Part shown: positions 52,858-62,807 of the stretch, one piece after another
Numbering within the stretch: position 1 is the first letter of the stretch
Layout of the letters: each line of letters begins with the position of its first letter
Assembly (NCBI GenBank): GCA_910576955.1
Contig: CAJTJB010000005.1
Coordinates: 62,001-126,000, forward strand
Source: an uncultured Alphaproteobacteria bacterium
GTDB taxonomy: Bacteria; Pseudomonadota; Alphaproteobacteria; RF32; CAG-239
Length of the DNA stretch: 64,000 bases
Direction: 5' to 3'
Position numbers and translations under genes: made by a program
Notes under the pieces: model-generated
What the model was told of the DNA's origin: nothing
What the model saw: only the letters and a program-made list of their open reading frames with translations
The model's database searches: none

Positions 52858-54006
52858 CTATTCTTTATAAATCTTGCTCCATAACGGGATTGTATTGCCG
52901 ATTCCCTGTGCCAATGCCGCCGCCTCAATAAAAGCCATCTCGCCGTTGTCAAACATTACCCTGTACCATTTTTTATCTGCGGTATATCCGGTCAGTCTGA
53001 CAGTTGTTCCTTGTTCTACGGTTTTATAAACATCGAAATCTCTATCTGCGCCATGCATCGCCTGTACGGCTTTTGTTGTATGGTATAATTCTTTTTTGCT
53101 GTATACGTCAACAGGAATATTAAAAATCTTTGCGACAGATACATCGCTGAATGCTTGCCGCCCATCCATAAAAGTGACCACCTGTTTTAAATGTGCGCTA
53201 TTGGAATTCTGCATTTTCCTTTCATTAAGATAGCACAAACCGCAAACAATACCAATCCCCGCAAGCAAAGCAAACGGATAAAAAAGTTGTAACATTTTAA
53301 GTTTATGAAAATTCCACTTTTTTACGCTCAAATAAGAGATATTGCCCAAAGACCCGATATAATGATTAAGATAAGCCAGCTCATCGGCGGTCGCATACTC
53401 TTTTGCAAGTAATGCCAGCGTGGCAGCCTCTTCCATTTTTCCTTCATCTTTATACGCCAGAGAATTATGCAGCAACAGCATAAAATTCTCTTTTTTGCCG
53501 TTAATGCGGGAAATGTTTTGAATAATCGCCTTAATATTCGCAAAAAAAGCGCTTATTCCCCAGAAACCTTTAAGCCAATTATGCCGTGCGATACTGCTCA
53601 CAACGCCGGCTGCCTCATAATGGCTGCAATAATAGATTTTATCAATGGCAGAATGCCCGATACCTTTGCCGGTAATTTCAATAAGGTGAAAGGCGCGAAG
53701 GTTTAAATCTTCCTGCCCGTGCATATTGCGAAGAATGCAAATAGCATTAATATCAGGAAAATTTGCTTTATCATAAATCATCGAAAGCAAAGTATATTTA
53801 AGGCGGGAGGCGGGATCTTTAAGCACATCGTACGCAACCGACAGCTGCTGAAACATATCAACAGCCTTCGGGTCGGTATTATGGTCAGGATGCCAAAACT
53901 TTGCCAAATCGCGGTATTTTTGCCTGATTTCTTCTTCGGAAGATTGGGGCGTAACTTTTAAAATTTTATAATACCCCAGCTTGTCATATTGAAAGTCTTT
54001 TGCCAT
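52858..54006 (-). CDS. J-domain protein with SH3-like C-terminus
   Basis: The 382-residue product has an N-terminal J domain (about 10-70) with the essential HPD in AKFWHPDHNTDP, so it should stimulate an Hsp70 ATPase. A long helical middle part follows, with a hydrophobic helix at about 243-262, then a C-terminal SH3-like domain (about 325-375) with TTVRLTGYTADKKWYRVMF. It is neither DnaJ nor CbpA: it has no zinc-finger or Gly/Phe region. The single membrane helix would place the SH3-like domain in the periplasm, where it could bind peptidoglycan. Its start overlaps the upstream MinD-like gene by one base (TGATG). Confidence 0.75.
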   Translation of the reverse strand: MAKDFQYDKLGYYKILKVTPQSSEEEIRQKYRDLAKFWHPDHNTDPKAVDMFQQLSVAYDVLKDPASRLKYTLLSMIYDKANFPDINAICILRNMHGQEDLNLRAFHLIEITGKGIGHSAIDKIYYCSHYEAAGVVSSIARHNWLKGFWGISAFFANIKAIIQNISRINGKKENFMLLLHNSLAYKDEGKMEEAATLALLAKEYATADELAYLNHYIGSLGNISYLSVKKWNFHKLKMLQLFYPFALLAGIGIVCGLCYLNERKMQNSNSAHLKQVVTFMDGRQAFSDVSVAKIFNIPVDVYSKKELYHTTKAVQAMHGADRDFDVYKTVEQGTTVRLTGYTADKKWYRVMFDNGEMAFIEAAALAQGIGNTIPLWSKIYKE

Positions 54007-54806
54007 CAGTCGTTCTCCTTGCCTAATTTTTTAGCAATGCTGCAAATATCTAAAGCTGCCTCGGATGCCGGATAGCGGGAAAGCAGCAACTCTTTGTTTT
54101 TTATGGTATCCCGTATTCTGGTATCAATCCTCACAATTCCCAGCAACTCGGGAAATTTAAGATGATTTCTGTCTGCGGCTTTATTAAGCTTTTCATAAAC
54201 CTTGTATCCGTCTTCAAACGAGATTACTTTGTTAATTATTAAATAATAATTAGCAGAGAGGTTAATCTCATTCATAAATTTAATCAAATCAAATGTTTTC
54301 ACCAAATCCGCATTATTTTCGGAACACATTAAAATAATATTGTCGGCAATCTGGCATAAGCTTAAAGTTTTTTCGGAGATATTTGTGCCGGCGTCAATGA
54401 GTGTCTGTTCGTAATTTTCGGCAATAATATTCAAATCATCGGCAAAAAGATGGATTCGCCCGAGCGGTTGCTCGTCTAAATAACCGTTTCCGGTTTGTCC
54501 GGTGAGAATGTTAAAATCTTTGTTTTTATAAGCACAAATGAGCTGGTTGAGTGTTTTCTGTCCGGCAATATATTGCTCAAGATAATGCGGCGACTGCAAC
54601 ACCAAATAAGAGGCAATATTTGAAAAATCGCCATTGCCGTCAACCAGCAAAACTTTCTTTTTTTCAAGATTAAACGCATGGGCCATTGTCAACGCACACC
54701 AAGATGTGCCGATATTTTCCGCCCCCGAAATAAACACCGATATATGCCTGTGTGTGCCGTTTTTCAGAAACAAACGGTTATAAATTAAATTTCCATTATC
54801 ACTCAC
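54006..54806 (-). CDS. MinD/ParA-like protein with degenerate P-loop
   Basis: The 266-residue product has the fold pattern of MinD/ParA/FlhG ATPases: HISVFISGAENIGTSW at 21-36 in the Walker A place, VLLVDGNGDFSNI for the second motif, and a later LIDAGTNIS and MCSENNADLV block. The Walker A is degenerate; GAENIGTS lacks both lysines of KGGxGKT, so ATP hydrolysis is doubtful. The start is GTG with a weak upstream site. It is coupled to the J-domain gene by a one-base overlap. I infer a regulatory or scaffold role, and cannot tell its partner. Confidence 0.65.
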   Translation of the reverse strand: MSDNGNLIYNRLFLKNGTHRHISVFISGAENIGTSWCALTMAHAFNLEKKKVLLVDGNGDFSNIASYLVLQSPHYLEQYIAGQKTLNQLICAYKNKDFNILTGQTGNGYLDEQPLGRIHLFADDLNIIAENYEQTLIDAGTNISEKTLSLCQIADNIILMCSENNADLVKTFDLIKFMNEINLSANYYLIINKVISFEDGYKVYEKLNKAADRNHLKFPELLGIVRIDTRIRDTIKNKELLLSRYPASEAALDICSIAKKLGKEND

Positions 54807-54915
54807 AACAATATGCCACCCTGAAAAACTTTAAAATTAAAGATAAATCATTTTTTAACATAATAGCAGCTATACTTTAAATATCAAAGATTCTTTTTAA
54901 AATCGGGGATTATTT

Positions 54916-55842
54916 ATGAAAACTGTATTACTTGCGCTGATATTGTCTGTCTATGGTTTAACCGCTGATTCGGCTGTTTTGAAGATGTACGGAAAAGATA
55001 TATACGGGTTTGACCAGCCTAAATATGAGGAAGATTATTCAGAAGGTGACAGAAGATACATTTTTAATATATCAGCATTGGCAGATTCTGATAATTTTCC
55101 GTTTTCTTCATATGAGCAAGGCTCTATATTTAGCAAAATCTTTTTAGACCTGAAAGATGCGACAAACGCCAAAATAACCATTAGATACAAAAAAGACGGG
55201 TATGACGAAAAGGTAAAAGAGTTTGAACGCGGGGCGCTTATCATAGGCGAAGATATTAACGCCCGTTTCGGCGTATATTATGAAACATACCCTTTTTCAA
55301 AAAACAGCTATTTATATCCTGCATTTTTTGAAAATAAAGTTCACTTAATTATGCGCGCGGGTGAAAAGCTGGACCTGCAAGGGAAAAACAGCCTTAAAAA
55401 TTATAAAGGCATATATTCTAAAACAGATAGGCTGCCCTCTCATATATTAAAAGATTTTTCCTCCTTTGGCATTGAGGCGGTGGAAAATTTGCCGTCCGCC
55501 TTTGAACAGCTTTTAACCGGAAAGGCGGATTATATTGCCTCAAGTTATTATCCTGCAGTGATTGAATGCTATAAACAAGGCATTCGCAAATATGTTTCGT
55601 TCAGCAAAGCTCCGGTATGGAAAGCGCCTATGTTTTTCCGGGTTTTGCCGCAAACAATGGATGATGAACGTATTGAGAATATAAAAAAATATCTCAAAAG
55701 CTCCCGCTACAAAAAAGTAAGAGAAGAGGCGTTTAAAGAATTAATAAAAATATATGAAGAAAACACAAAAGGCAAAGTGCCGCCGACTTACATCGGAACA
55801 TCAACCGCCCAAAGCGATGAAGAAGATATGGATGAAGAATAA
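54916..55842 (+). CDS. Solute-binding-protein-like periplasmic protein
   Basis: The 308-residue product has a signal peptide (about 1-19) and a fold pattern like family 3 solute-binding proteins: an N-terminal lobe, then NSLKNYKGIYSKTDRLP, a central AFEQLLTGKADYIASSYYPA block and a C-terminal lobe with an acidic tail. No permease or ATPase is nearby, so it may be an orphan binding protein or a sensor. The N-terminal lobe carries an insertion rich in charged residues (about 35-60). It is divergent from the MinD-like gene, 109 bases away. Confidence 0.65.
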   Translation: MKTVLLALILSVYGLTADSAVLKMYGKDIYGFDQPKYEEDYSEGDRRYIFNISALADSDNFPFSSYEQGSIFSKIFLDLKDATNAKITIRYKKDGYDEKVKEFERGALIIGEDINARFGVYYETYPFSKNSYLYPAFFENKVHLIMRAGEKLDLQGKNSLKNYKGIYSKTDRLPSHILKDFSSFGIEAVENLPSAFEQLLTGKADYIASSYYPAVIECYKQGIRKYVSFSKAPVWKAPMFFRVLPQTMDDERIENIKKYLKSSRYKKVREEAFKELIKIYEENTKGKVPPTYIGTSTAQSDEEDMDEE

Positions 55843-55901
55843 AATCTTGAAAAATATAAATTTTAAGTTTAGCATACAACAAAATTTGAGGGAGTAATAA
55901 A

Positions 55902-56567
55902 ATGGTTCTTTTGGTTCATCACAGTATTTCGCCGCAATCGCGGAAGATTCGCCTGATTATGGCAGAAAAGAAAATGCTGTATGTTTTAAAAGAGGAAGAA
56001 CCGTGGAACATATCAACGGAAATGCAAAATATTAATCCGTCCGGAGAATTGCCGGTTTTGGTTTTTGACGGAACGGTTATTTCCGGCAATAATGCCATAA
56101 CGGAATACCTTGAAGAAAGCAATCCTCAATATAAACTTCTGCCGGAAAATCCGTTAGAACGGGCGGAGGTCCGGCGTTTGGAGGAATGGTTTGACCTAAA
56201 GTTTTATAACGAAGTATATAAATATATCGTTACCGAAAAAATCATTAAAAGGTTTCACCTCAAGCAAGCGCCGAATTCAAAAATATTAAAAGCCGGGCTG
56301 AATAATCTTAAATTTCATATGGAATATATAGACTATCTGGCAGATAGAAATAATTATCTGGCTGGTAAAGAATTAAGTCTGGCAGACTTAACGGCGGCGG
56401 CTCATCTTTCAATAATCGATTATCTGGGCGACATTCCGTGGAACGATTATAAAAACGCAAAAATATGGTATGCAAAAATTAAGTCCCGCCCGAGTTTTAA
56501 GGAAATTCTTAAAGATACGATTCGCGGCATTCGCCCGTCCGGCAACTATACAAATTTGGATTTTTAA
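55902..56567 (+). CDS. Glutathione S-transferase family protein
   Basis: The 221-residue product has the thioredoxin-like N-terminal domain with LVHHSISPQSRKIRLIMAEK, NPSGELPVLVFDG (the cis-Pro) and NNAITEYLEE. The helical C-terminal domain carries YLAGKELSLADLTAAAHLS, the N-capping motif of the family. Near residue 10 a Ser takes the place of the catalytic Ser/Cys position in many bacterial members. Substrate is unknown. It follows the solute-binding-like gene by 59 bases, with GAGGGAG upstream. Confidence 0.87.
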   Translation: MVLLVHHSISPQSRKIRLIMAEKKMLYVLKEEEPWNISTEMQNINPSGELPVLVFDGTVISGNNAITEYLEESNPQYKLLPENPLERAEVRRLEEWFDLKFYNEVYKYIVTEKIIKRFHLKQAPNSKILKAGLNNLKFHMEYIDYLADRNNYLAGKELSLADLTAAAHLSIIDYLGDIPWNDYKNAKIWYAKIKSRPSFKEILKDTIRGIRPSGNYTNLDF

Positions 56568-56568
56568 A

Positions 56569-57024
56569 ATGAAGATACGATTTATAACCGGAATAATGCT
56601 TTTGTTAAGCGCCTGCAGCAGCCCGAAAGGGCAGGTGGTTTTCCATTGGGACAGATATAACACCGGCGGTATAAAATTTGCCCGCGACCATTCGGAATGT
56701 ATGCGTCAGGCAGAAGCATTAAAATTAATGCCAAATTTCCGCAGTTGGTTTTATACCGAAGAGCAACGCTATGAAACTGTTGTAAAATGGCATAAAGAAC
56801 ATGGTATCTGGGCGAGTTTTGTGCCATATCCGGGAGCAATGCCGATAATGGTAAACTCTGTGCGGGATGATAGCCGCTCCAATCCGGCAAAATATCAAAA
56901 ATGTATGCTGAAAAAAGGATATGTGAACCGAACAACGGATATTCCCGAAGCCAGCAATTTATTTGTGTTCAAGCCTCAAAGCGTTAATCAAGACGCCCCG
57001 CTGGATGATACGTATAATTATTAA
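56569..57024 (+). CDS. Lipoprotein of unknown function
   Basis: The 151-residue product has a lipoprotein signal MKIRFITGIMLLLSACSS with lipobox LSAC (Cys16). The mature part is polar, with a pair of Cys residues (about 46 and 110) and several Trp and Tyr. I do not recognise the family. The start at 56569 is two bases after the GST stop; an in-frame codon at 56470 would overlap the GST gene by about 100 bases and bury the lipobox, so it is rejected. It converges on the efflux outer-membrane gene, with two bases between the stops. Confidence 0.72.
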   Translation: MKIRFITGIMLLLSACSSPKGQVVFHWDRYNTGGIKFARDHSECMRQAEALKLMPNFRSWFYTEEQRYETVVKWHKEHGIWASFVPYPGAMPIMVNSVRDDSRSNPAKYQKCMLKKGYVNRTTDIPEASNLFVFKPQSVNQDAPLDDTYNY

Positions 57025-57026
57025 AA

Positions 57027-58436
57027 CTATTTGCAAGCTTTTAAGTTATAGCCTCCGCCGGTTGCTTTATAAAACGCAGTCAGATATTGCAATATTGCAG
57101 CATTGCTTTCAGCTAGCGCATTTTGTGCATTAAGGTAATCTTGTTCGGCAATTGCGACATCGGTAAATTCAATCAGCCCGTTTTCATATTTATTGCGTGT
57201 TAATTCCATAACATTGCGCATTTTATTCAGCGATGTCTGTGTGTACGCATTTGTTTTATAAGCTTGCTCAACGGCTGTAATCGCGTTTTTAAGTTCGGTC
57301 AAAGCTGTCAACATTGCCTCGTTATAATTAAGCAGATATTCTTCTTTAATATGTTTTTGCAATTCAATATTATTCGTCAGCTGTCCCCAATGCCAAATTG
57401 GCAGCGAAATCCCGGGTACATAGCCGTAAACTTGGCTGTTTTTATCAAAGAGGGAATGTCCGCTGTTTGAGATAAAGCCGAATGTCGCATTGAGAGTTAT
57501 AGACGGATATAAGTTTGTAAGAGCCGCATTGACAGCAGCATTTTGCGCCCGAACAGACATTTCCGCCGCCATAATGTCAGGGCGCGAACGAATAACGCCT
57601 AATGGCAAATTATACAATTTTTGAACATTGTATTTAAAGGCGGTATTAGTAATATTCCGTTGATATTTATCTAAATTAACCGGAAGCCTGTCCGGCAAAA
57701 CGCCTAAAAGAACGGCAATAGCATTTTTATAGTTTTCGATTTGAGTTTTAAGCGGCGGAATGCCGGATTTGGTTTTTTCCACGGCATATTCGGCTTGATT
57801 GAGCGCTAAAGGGTCTGCTATGCCTGCATTATATTTGTCTTTAACCGTCTGCATAATATCTCTTTGCAATCGCAGGTTTTTATTTGCAATTTGTAATTTT
57901 TCCTGTGCCTGTCTTAAATTAATGTAGTTAAATATAAGTTCAGCGGTAATAGACACGCGGATATTTAAAAGCGAGTACGCGGTGTTATGCATCAGATTAA
58001 AATATTGCTCGGAAATATAGCGCCCTTTTCCCCAAATATCTAACTCCCACGAAACGTCAAAACCCGCTTTAAACGCATTCACGTCATAAGAATAATCTGC
58101 GTTGTCGCTTGCCTTGCTGTAATTATATTCTCCGCTTGCGTTAAACATCGGATAGTTGTTTTTAGATTGAATCATATAATTTAAACGCGATTGCTGCAAT
58201 CGCTCAATCCCCTGCCGCAATGTAAGATTATCAGTCATTGCTTGTTGAATCAGTGTATTTAAATCTGTGTCGTTAAAAATCTCATACCAATTATTGTTTA
58301 TAATATATTCATTTGGCAGAATATTTAAATTGCGTTGAGCCTCTTTGTCGGAAAAGAAATACCGGTGTGAATATTCTTCTCCCACGGAGCAGGAGGAGAG
58401 AATAAAGATGCTGCTTAAAACGATGTATTTAAACAT
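57027..58436 (-). CDS. RND efflux outer-membrane lipoprotein (OprM/NodT type)
   Basis: This is the outer-membrane channel of a three-part efflux pump. The 469-residue product has a lipoprotein signal ending LSSCSVGEEY (Cys16) and two outer-membrane efflux repeats. In the first repeat are LRQGIERLQQSRLNYMIQSK and the DVSWELDIWGKGRY region; in the second, RPDIMAAEMSVRAQNAAVNA and LYPSITLNATFG, both characteristic. It overlaps the permease gene by eight bases, so the pump is made from one transcript. Length is normal for the family. Confidence 0.93.
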   Translation of the reverse strand: MFKYIVLSSIFILSSCSVGEEYSHRYFFSDKEAQRNLNILPNEYIINNNWYEIFNDTDLNTLIQQAMTDNLTLRQGIERLQQSRLNYMIQSKNNYPMFNASGEYNYSKASDNADYSYDVNAFKAGFDVSWELDIWGKGRYISEQYFNLMHNTAYSLLNIRVSITAELIFNYINLRQAQEKLQIANKNLRLQRDIMQTVKDKYNAGIADPLALNQAEYAVEKTKSGIPPLKTQIENYKNAIAVLLGVLPDRLPVNLDKYQRNITNTAFKYNVQKLYNLPLGVIRSRPDIMAAEMSVRAQNAAVNAALTNLYPSITLNATFGFISNSGHSLFDKNSQVYGYVPGISLPIWHWGQLTNNIELQKHIKEEYLLNYNEAMLTALTELKNAITAVEQAYKTNAYTQTSLNKMRNVMELTRNKYENGLIEFTDVAIAEQDYLNAQNALAESNAAILQYLTAFYKATGGGYNLKACK

Positions 58437-61400
58437 TGTCGCGCTCCTCCTTTGGTAAGGGAGTTTGTTTTATAGTAGATGCCGGATAAAAATATTCTTT
58501 AATGTTTTCAAATAAAGCAAACAATGCCGGAATAAAAATTATGCCGACCAATGTTGCCATAATCATTCCGAAAAATACCGTAACGCCAATGGAAATTTGC
58601 GAACTTGCGCCCGGTCCTTTCGCAATAATCATCGGAAACACGCCCAAAATAAAAGTCATCGCTGTCATTAGCACTGCACGAAACCTCTCGCCTGCACCTT
58701 TTTCAGAGGCTTCTAAAATGCTGTATCCTTGTTCGCGATAGTCTTTGGTGAATTCAACGATTAAAATGGCATTTTTAGCCGCAAGCCCGATAAGAAGCAC
58801 AATGCCGAGTTGCGCATAAATGCTTAAGGGCAAACCAAATAAATGCAGTCCCATAAAAGCCCCCAATACGGCAAAAACCGTTGAAAACATAACCGAAAAC
58901 GCCAGCATCCAACTTTCGTATAAGGCAACTAAAAAAAGATAACAAAAAACAACCGCAAGCGCAATCAATGCTCCGACAAGGCCTCTTGTTTCAGCTTCTT
59001 GTAAGGATAATGCAGTCCAGTTAATAGCAAAACCTTTCGGCAAAACCGTTTGTGCCAATTCTTCAAATTTATCCATAGCCTGCCCGCTGCTGACGCCGTT
59101 TGCAGCTTGAGCCGTGATGGACGCGGAGGTGTAGAGGTCGTATCGATAGATAATTTTAGGTGAGATTTCAGTAGTGGCATATGCGAAACTGTCAACTTTA
59201 ATTAGATTTCCGGAGTTGGATTTGACATAAAGGTTTTTAATGCTTTCAAGGCTTTTGCGATAGTCAAAATCAGCCTGCAAAATAACGCGGTTTACCTGAC
59301 CGTTTAAGGTAATGTTATTGATATAGGTTGCGCCTAAATTGCTTTGTAACGTTGCAAACATCTGTGAAACGGGAATATCGAACGATTGGAGTTTGGTTCT
59401 GTCAATATTAAGAAAAACGTGCGGCGTATCTGCTGTAAAAGTGCTGAATGCATATGCGATTTCTGAAGAATTATTTGCTGCCGCAAGATATTTTTTTAAT
59501 GCCGCCTCAACGTCTAGTGGCGAAAGTTTGGTATCTGTTGCAACCAGTTCCAGAGAAAGCCCGTTGCTTTGCCCAATTCCCGGAACGGACGGCGGGGCAA
59601 AAAAGTTTAACGCAGCTCCTTTATAAGCGCTGAATTTTTGCGTCAGAGATTTTGTAATCCCCTCAATAGATAAATCTTTTGTGGTGCGTTCAGCCCAGTT
59701 ATCAAGCCCGATAACGCCTAAAGCAACGTTTTCGCCGCCTCCACCGAGCATACTGTATCCTGCAACGGTAATAACATATTTAATACCGTTCATTTTTAAA
59801 ATATCTTTGCTCATATTTGCCAAAACCGCGTTTGTTTGGTTAATGCTTGCCGTGCTGTTAAGCTGCACGTTGGCAAAAATAATCCCTTGATCTTCTTCCG
59901 GTAAAAAAGATGTAGCAGTGTATTTAAAATATAACGCAATAGCAGCAATAACGCCGAGAATAACAATAACGGTGTATAAGAGATATTTCGAAAAAAAGCT
60001 TACAATCTTTGTGTAGATATTTTTAAAAACATCCAAGCCGTCATTAAACCATTTGAAAAAGCCGCGGGCGTTGCCCTCTTTCTCTTTGTTTAAGAAAATC
60101 GAACATAGGGCAGGGCTTAAAGTCAGGGCGTTAAACGCTGAAAATATGACCGATGTTCCGATAGCAACGGCAAATTGTTGGTAAATTTTTCCGGTAATTC
60201 CCGCCATCAGCCCGACTGGAACAAAAATTGCCAGCAAAACAAATGTTGTAGCTACAACAGCACTACCGATTTGCTGCATAGCCTTAACCGACGCATCATA
60301 TGAATTCAAGCCTTCATTAAGCATTAAATATTGCACGCGCTCAACTACAATAATCGCATCATCTACCACAAGCCCGATAACCAAAATCATCGCAAATAAG
60401 GTTAAAATGTTAATATCAAAGCCTAAAATATAAATCACGATAAACGTGGCAATCAACGAAACCGGGATAGTAATCAGCGGAATGAGCGTGGTTTTGAATT
60501 TTTGTAAAAACAAATAAGTAACCAGAATAACGAGAGCAAAAGTGATAAACAGCGTTTCAACAATAGCGGTAATAGAGGCTTGCACATAGTCTGTTGAATC
60601 ATAGGCTATTTTGATTTCCATATCATTAGGAAATGTTTTTGCAAGTTCATCAATAGCCTGCCGGACAACCTCCATTGTTTTAAGCGCATTAGTGTTTGGT
60701 GTCTGGTTTAGGGCGATAATCACGGCGGATGCATTATCATATTTGGAGCTGATATTGTATGTATCGCGTCCGAGCTCCACCTTTGCCACATCTTTTAAAT
60801 AAATCGTACCGCCATTGTCGGAAGTTGCTATGACAATATTTGAAAAATCCTCCACACTGTTTAATAATCCTTTAGCTGTTAAAGATAATACCAGATTAGT
60901 GTCTTTGCTGCTCGGGGCTGAACCGATGCTCCCCACCGCTGCCTGCACATTTTGATTTTTAACCGCCGCAATAACATCTGAACTGTTTAAGCCCAAAGAG
61001 GTTATTTTATCAATATCCAGCCAAATCCGCATACTGTATTGCGGACCGAAAATCTGCACTTGTCCGATACCATATAGGCGTGAAAGCGGATTTTTAATAT
61101 TTGTATAAGCAAAGTTACTCAAATACAAATCATCGTAAGTGTCTTTAGGGGAGCGTAACACAATCAGCGCCAAAATATCCGCGTTTTCAGTAGATACATC
61201 CAATCCGTTTTGAATAACCTCATCGGGCAGCTCGCTGTTAACCTGCTGCAATCGGTTTTGCACTTTAACCTGCGCAATGTCAGGATCTGTCCCGATATCA
61301 AAGGTCACGGTCAGATTATAAGAACCGTTATCATCAGAAGTTGAAGACATATAAAGCATATCTTCCACCCCGTTCATCTGGTTTTCTATCGGCACGGCAA

Positions 61401-61584
61401 CCGTATCTGTCAAAACTTGTGCGTTAGCACCGAGATAGGTTGTTTTAACGCTGACTTGCGGCGGCGTAATATCCGGAAACTGGGAAATCGGCAAAACCTT
61501 AATAGCGAGCAAGCCCAAAATAATCATAACGATGGAAATAACCATTGCAAAACGAGGCCTGTCTATAAAAAATTTGGAAAACAT
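58429..61584 (-). CDS. RND multidrug efflux permease (AcrB/MexB type)
   Basis: This is the inner-membrane proton-driven pump of the tripartite system. The 1051-residue product has 12 membrane segments and two large periplasmic loops. The proton-relay pair lies in GLVVDDAIIVVERV (fourth helix) and the relay lysine in GLAAKNAILIVEF (tenth helix). The N-terminus MFSKFFIDRPRFAMVISIVM and the DITPPQVSVKTTYLGA block place it in the hydrophobe/amphiphile (HAE1) group. Substrates cannot be read from sequence. It starts 23 bases after the adaptor gene. Confidence 0.95.
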   Translation of the reverse strand: MFSKFFIDRPRFAMVISIVMIILGLLAIKVLPISQFPDITPPQVSVKTTYLGANAQVLTDTVAVPIENQMNGVEDMLYMSSTSDDNGSYNLTVTFDIGTDPDIAQVKVQNRLQQVNSELPDEVIQNGLDVSTENADILALIVLRSPKDTYDDLYLSNFAYTNIKNPLSRLYGIGQVQIFGPQYSMRIWLDIDKITSLGLNSSDVIAAVKNQNVQAAVGSIGSAPSSKDTNLVLSLTAKGLLNSVEDFSNIVIATSDNGGTIYLKDVAKVELGRDTYNISSKYDNASAVIIALNQTPNTNALKTMEVVRQAIDELAKTFPNDMEIKIAYDSTDYVQASITAIVETLFITFALVILVTYLFLQKFKTTLIPLITIPVSLIATFIVIYILGFDINILTLFAMILVIGLVVDDAIIVVERVQYLMLNEGLNSYDASVKAMQQIGSAVVATTFVLLAIFVPVGLMAGITGKIYQQFAVAIGTSVIFSAFNALTLSPALCSIFLNKEKEGNARGFFKWFNDGLDVFKNIYTKIVSFFSKYLLYTVIVILGVIAAIALYFKYTATSFLPEEDQGIIFANVQLNSTASINQTNAVLANMSKDILKMNGIKYVITVAGYSMLGGGGENVALGVIGLDNWAERTTKDLSIEGITKSLTQKFSAYKGAALNFFAPPSVPGIGQSNGLSLELVATDTKLSPLDVEAALKKYLAAANNSSEIAYAFSTFTADTPHVFLNIDRTKLQSFDIPVSQMFATLQSNLGATYINNITLNGQVNRVILQADFDYRKSLESIKNLYVKSNSGNLIKVDSFAYATTEISPKIIYRYDLYTSASITAQAANGVSSGQAMDKFEELAQTVLPKGFAINWTALSLQEAETRGLVGALIALAVVFCYLFLVALYESWMLAFSVMFSTVFAVLGAFMGLHLFGLPLSIYAQLGIVLLIGLAAKNAILIVEFTKDYREQGYSILEASEKGAGERFRAVLMTAMTFILGVFPMIIAKGPGASSQISIGVTVFFGMIMATLVGIIFIPALFALFENIKEYFYPASTIKQTPLPKEERDNV

Positions 61585-61607
61585 AATTTATTTCTCCTGC
61601 TCTGTAA

Positions 61608-62738
61608 TTATTTCACAATCTTGAAATCTAACTTTGCAGTTTGCGGTATATTGCCCGTATCTTCTAATAGCAGCAGGTCATTCGGCTCAAAGGTATTTTC
61701 CAAAACATATTGATTGCCTTTTTCTGCGAAAATATTTACCTTTTGCCGTGTAATCTGATTGTTGCGGGCAATAATAACAAAATTGCCGTCGGCGAGCAGG
61801 TGCACGAAACTTTTATCAATTAAGACGGTGTTTTTAAAAACACGATTGATTTGAACGGTAACATATGCGTTGGGCAAAAGTTCGTTTTGCGGGTTTTTAA
61901 AATAAGTATAAACAGCAAGGGAATTCGTTGATTTGTTTAATTCATTGTTGGTATATTTAAATTCTCCGTCATAGGCATATTGCTTGCCATTTGGTAAAAT
62001 AAGCTTAATAACACTGTCTTTAAAAAGCTCTCCGCTGCCTTTCATATTCAGATATTCGGTATCCGTAAGCGAAAAAACAACCCTGATAGGGTCTGTTTGC
62101 ACAATGCTTAATAAAGAGCCGCTGTTTGGTGCAACATAATCGCCGGGGCTTAAAGTGAAGTTTCCGACCAGTCCGGAAATAGGAGCTTTAATAATAGTGT
62201 AATTATAGTTGACATCGGCAAGCATCTTGTTGGCTTGAGTGTTTTTTAAGTTAGCTTGTGCCTGCAAAAAATTGTTTTTAGCATTGTCAATTTCAATTTC
62301 CGAAAATGCCCGCTTGCCGGATTTCTGTACGCGTTCATAATAATTTTGGTTATATGCAAAAGAAGCTTGCGCCTGTAAAACGGCAGCATCTGCGGCGTCC
62401 ACCCGCGCTTTATATTCTTCGGGTTCAATAACAATTAACAACTCCCCCTCCCGCACATTTTGACCGGCAGTAACCGGAATCTCTTTCAAATAGCCGTTGA
62501 TATATGGGATAATTTGCACTTGGTTAATTGCCTCAACATATCCGACATAATTAGTTGCTACCATCACATCTTGGGCAATAATCGGCATAACATTTAAAGT
62601 AATGCTGTCATTAACCGGTACTGGGCTGATTTCTCCGGAATGTTCCTTTTGATAGATGTAATATCCCATCCCCAAAGAAATCAGACACAATACCAACAAT
62701 AAGAAAATATAAATTTTGCGTTCGTTTTTGTTTTCCAT
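61608..62738 (-). CDS. RND efflux periplasmic adaptor (AcrA type)
   Basis: This is the membrane-fusion protein bridging the pump and the outer-membrane channel. The 376-residue product has an N-terminal membrane anchor (about 9-28) rather than a lipobox, then a split lipoyl domain (YINGYLKEIPVTAGQNVREG and APISGLVGNFTLSPGDYVAP), a coiled-coil hairpin (about 110-165), and beta-barrel and membrane-proximal domains. No regulator gene of the TetR or MarR type adjoins the operon. It is 69 bases downstream of rpoH. Confidence 0.94.
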   Translation of the reverse strand: MENKNERKIYIFLLLVLCLISLGMGYYIYQKEHSGEISPVPVNDSITLNVMPIIAQDVMVATNYVGYVEAINQVQIIPYINGYLKEIPVTAGQNVREGELLIVIEPEEYKARVDAADAAVLQAQASFAYNQNYYERVQKSGKRAFSEIEIDNAKNNFLQAQANLKNTQANKMLADVNYNYTIIKAPISGLVGNFTLSPGDYVAPNSGSLLSIVQTDPIRVVFSLTDTEYLNMKGSGELFKDSVIKLILPNGKQYAYDGEFKYTNNELNKSTNSLAVYTYFKNPQNELLPNAYVTVQINRVFKNTVLIDKSFVHLLADGNFVIIARNNQITRQKVNIFAEKGNQYVLENTFEPNDLLLLEDTGNIPQTAKLDFKIVK

Positions 62739-62807
62739 CTCTCAATCTAACCTTTTTTCTATCAAAGTTTGCAGAATAGATAATAAGAGATGTTTCGCTT
62801 TCAAGGC

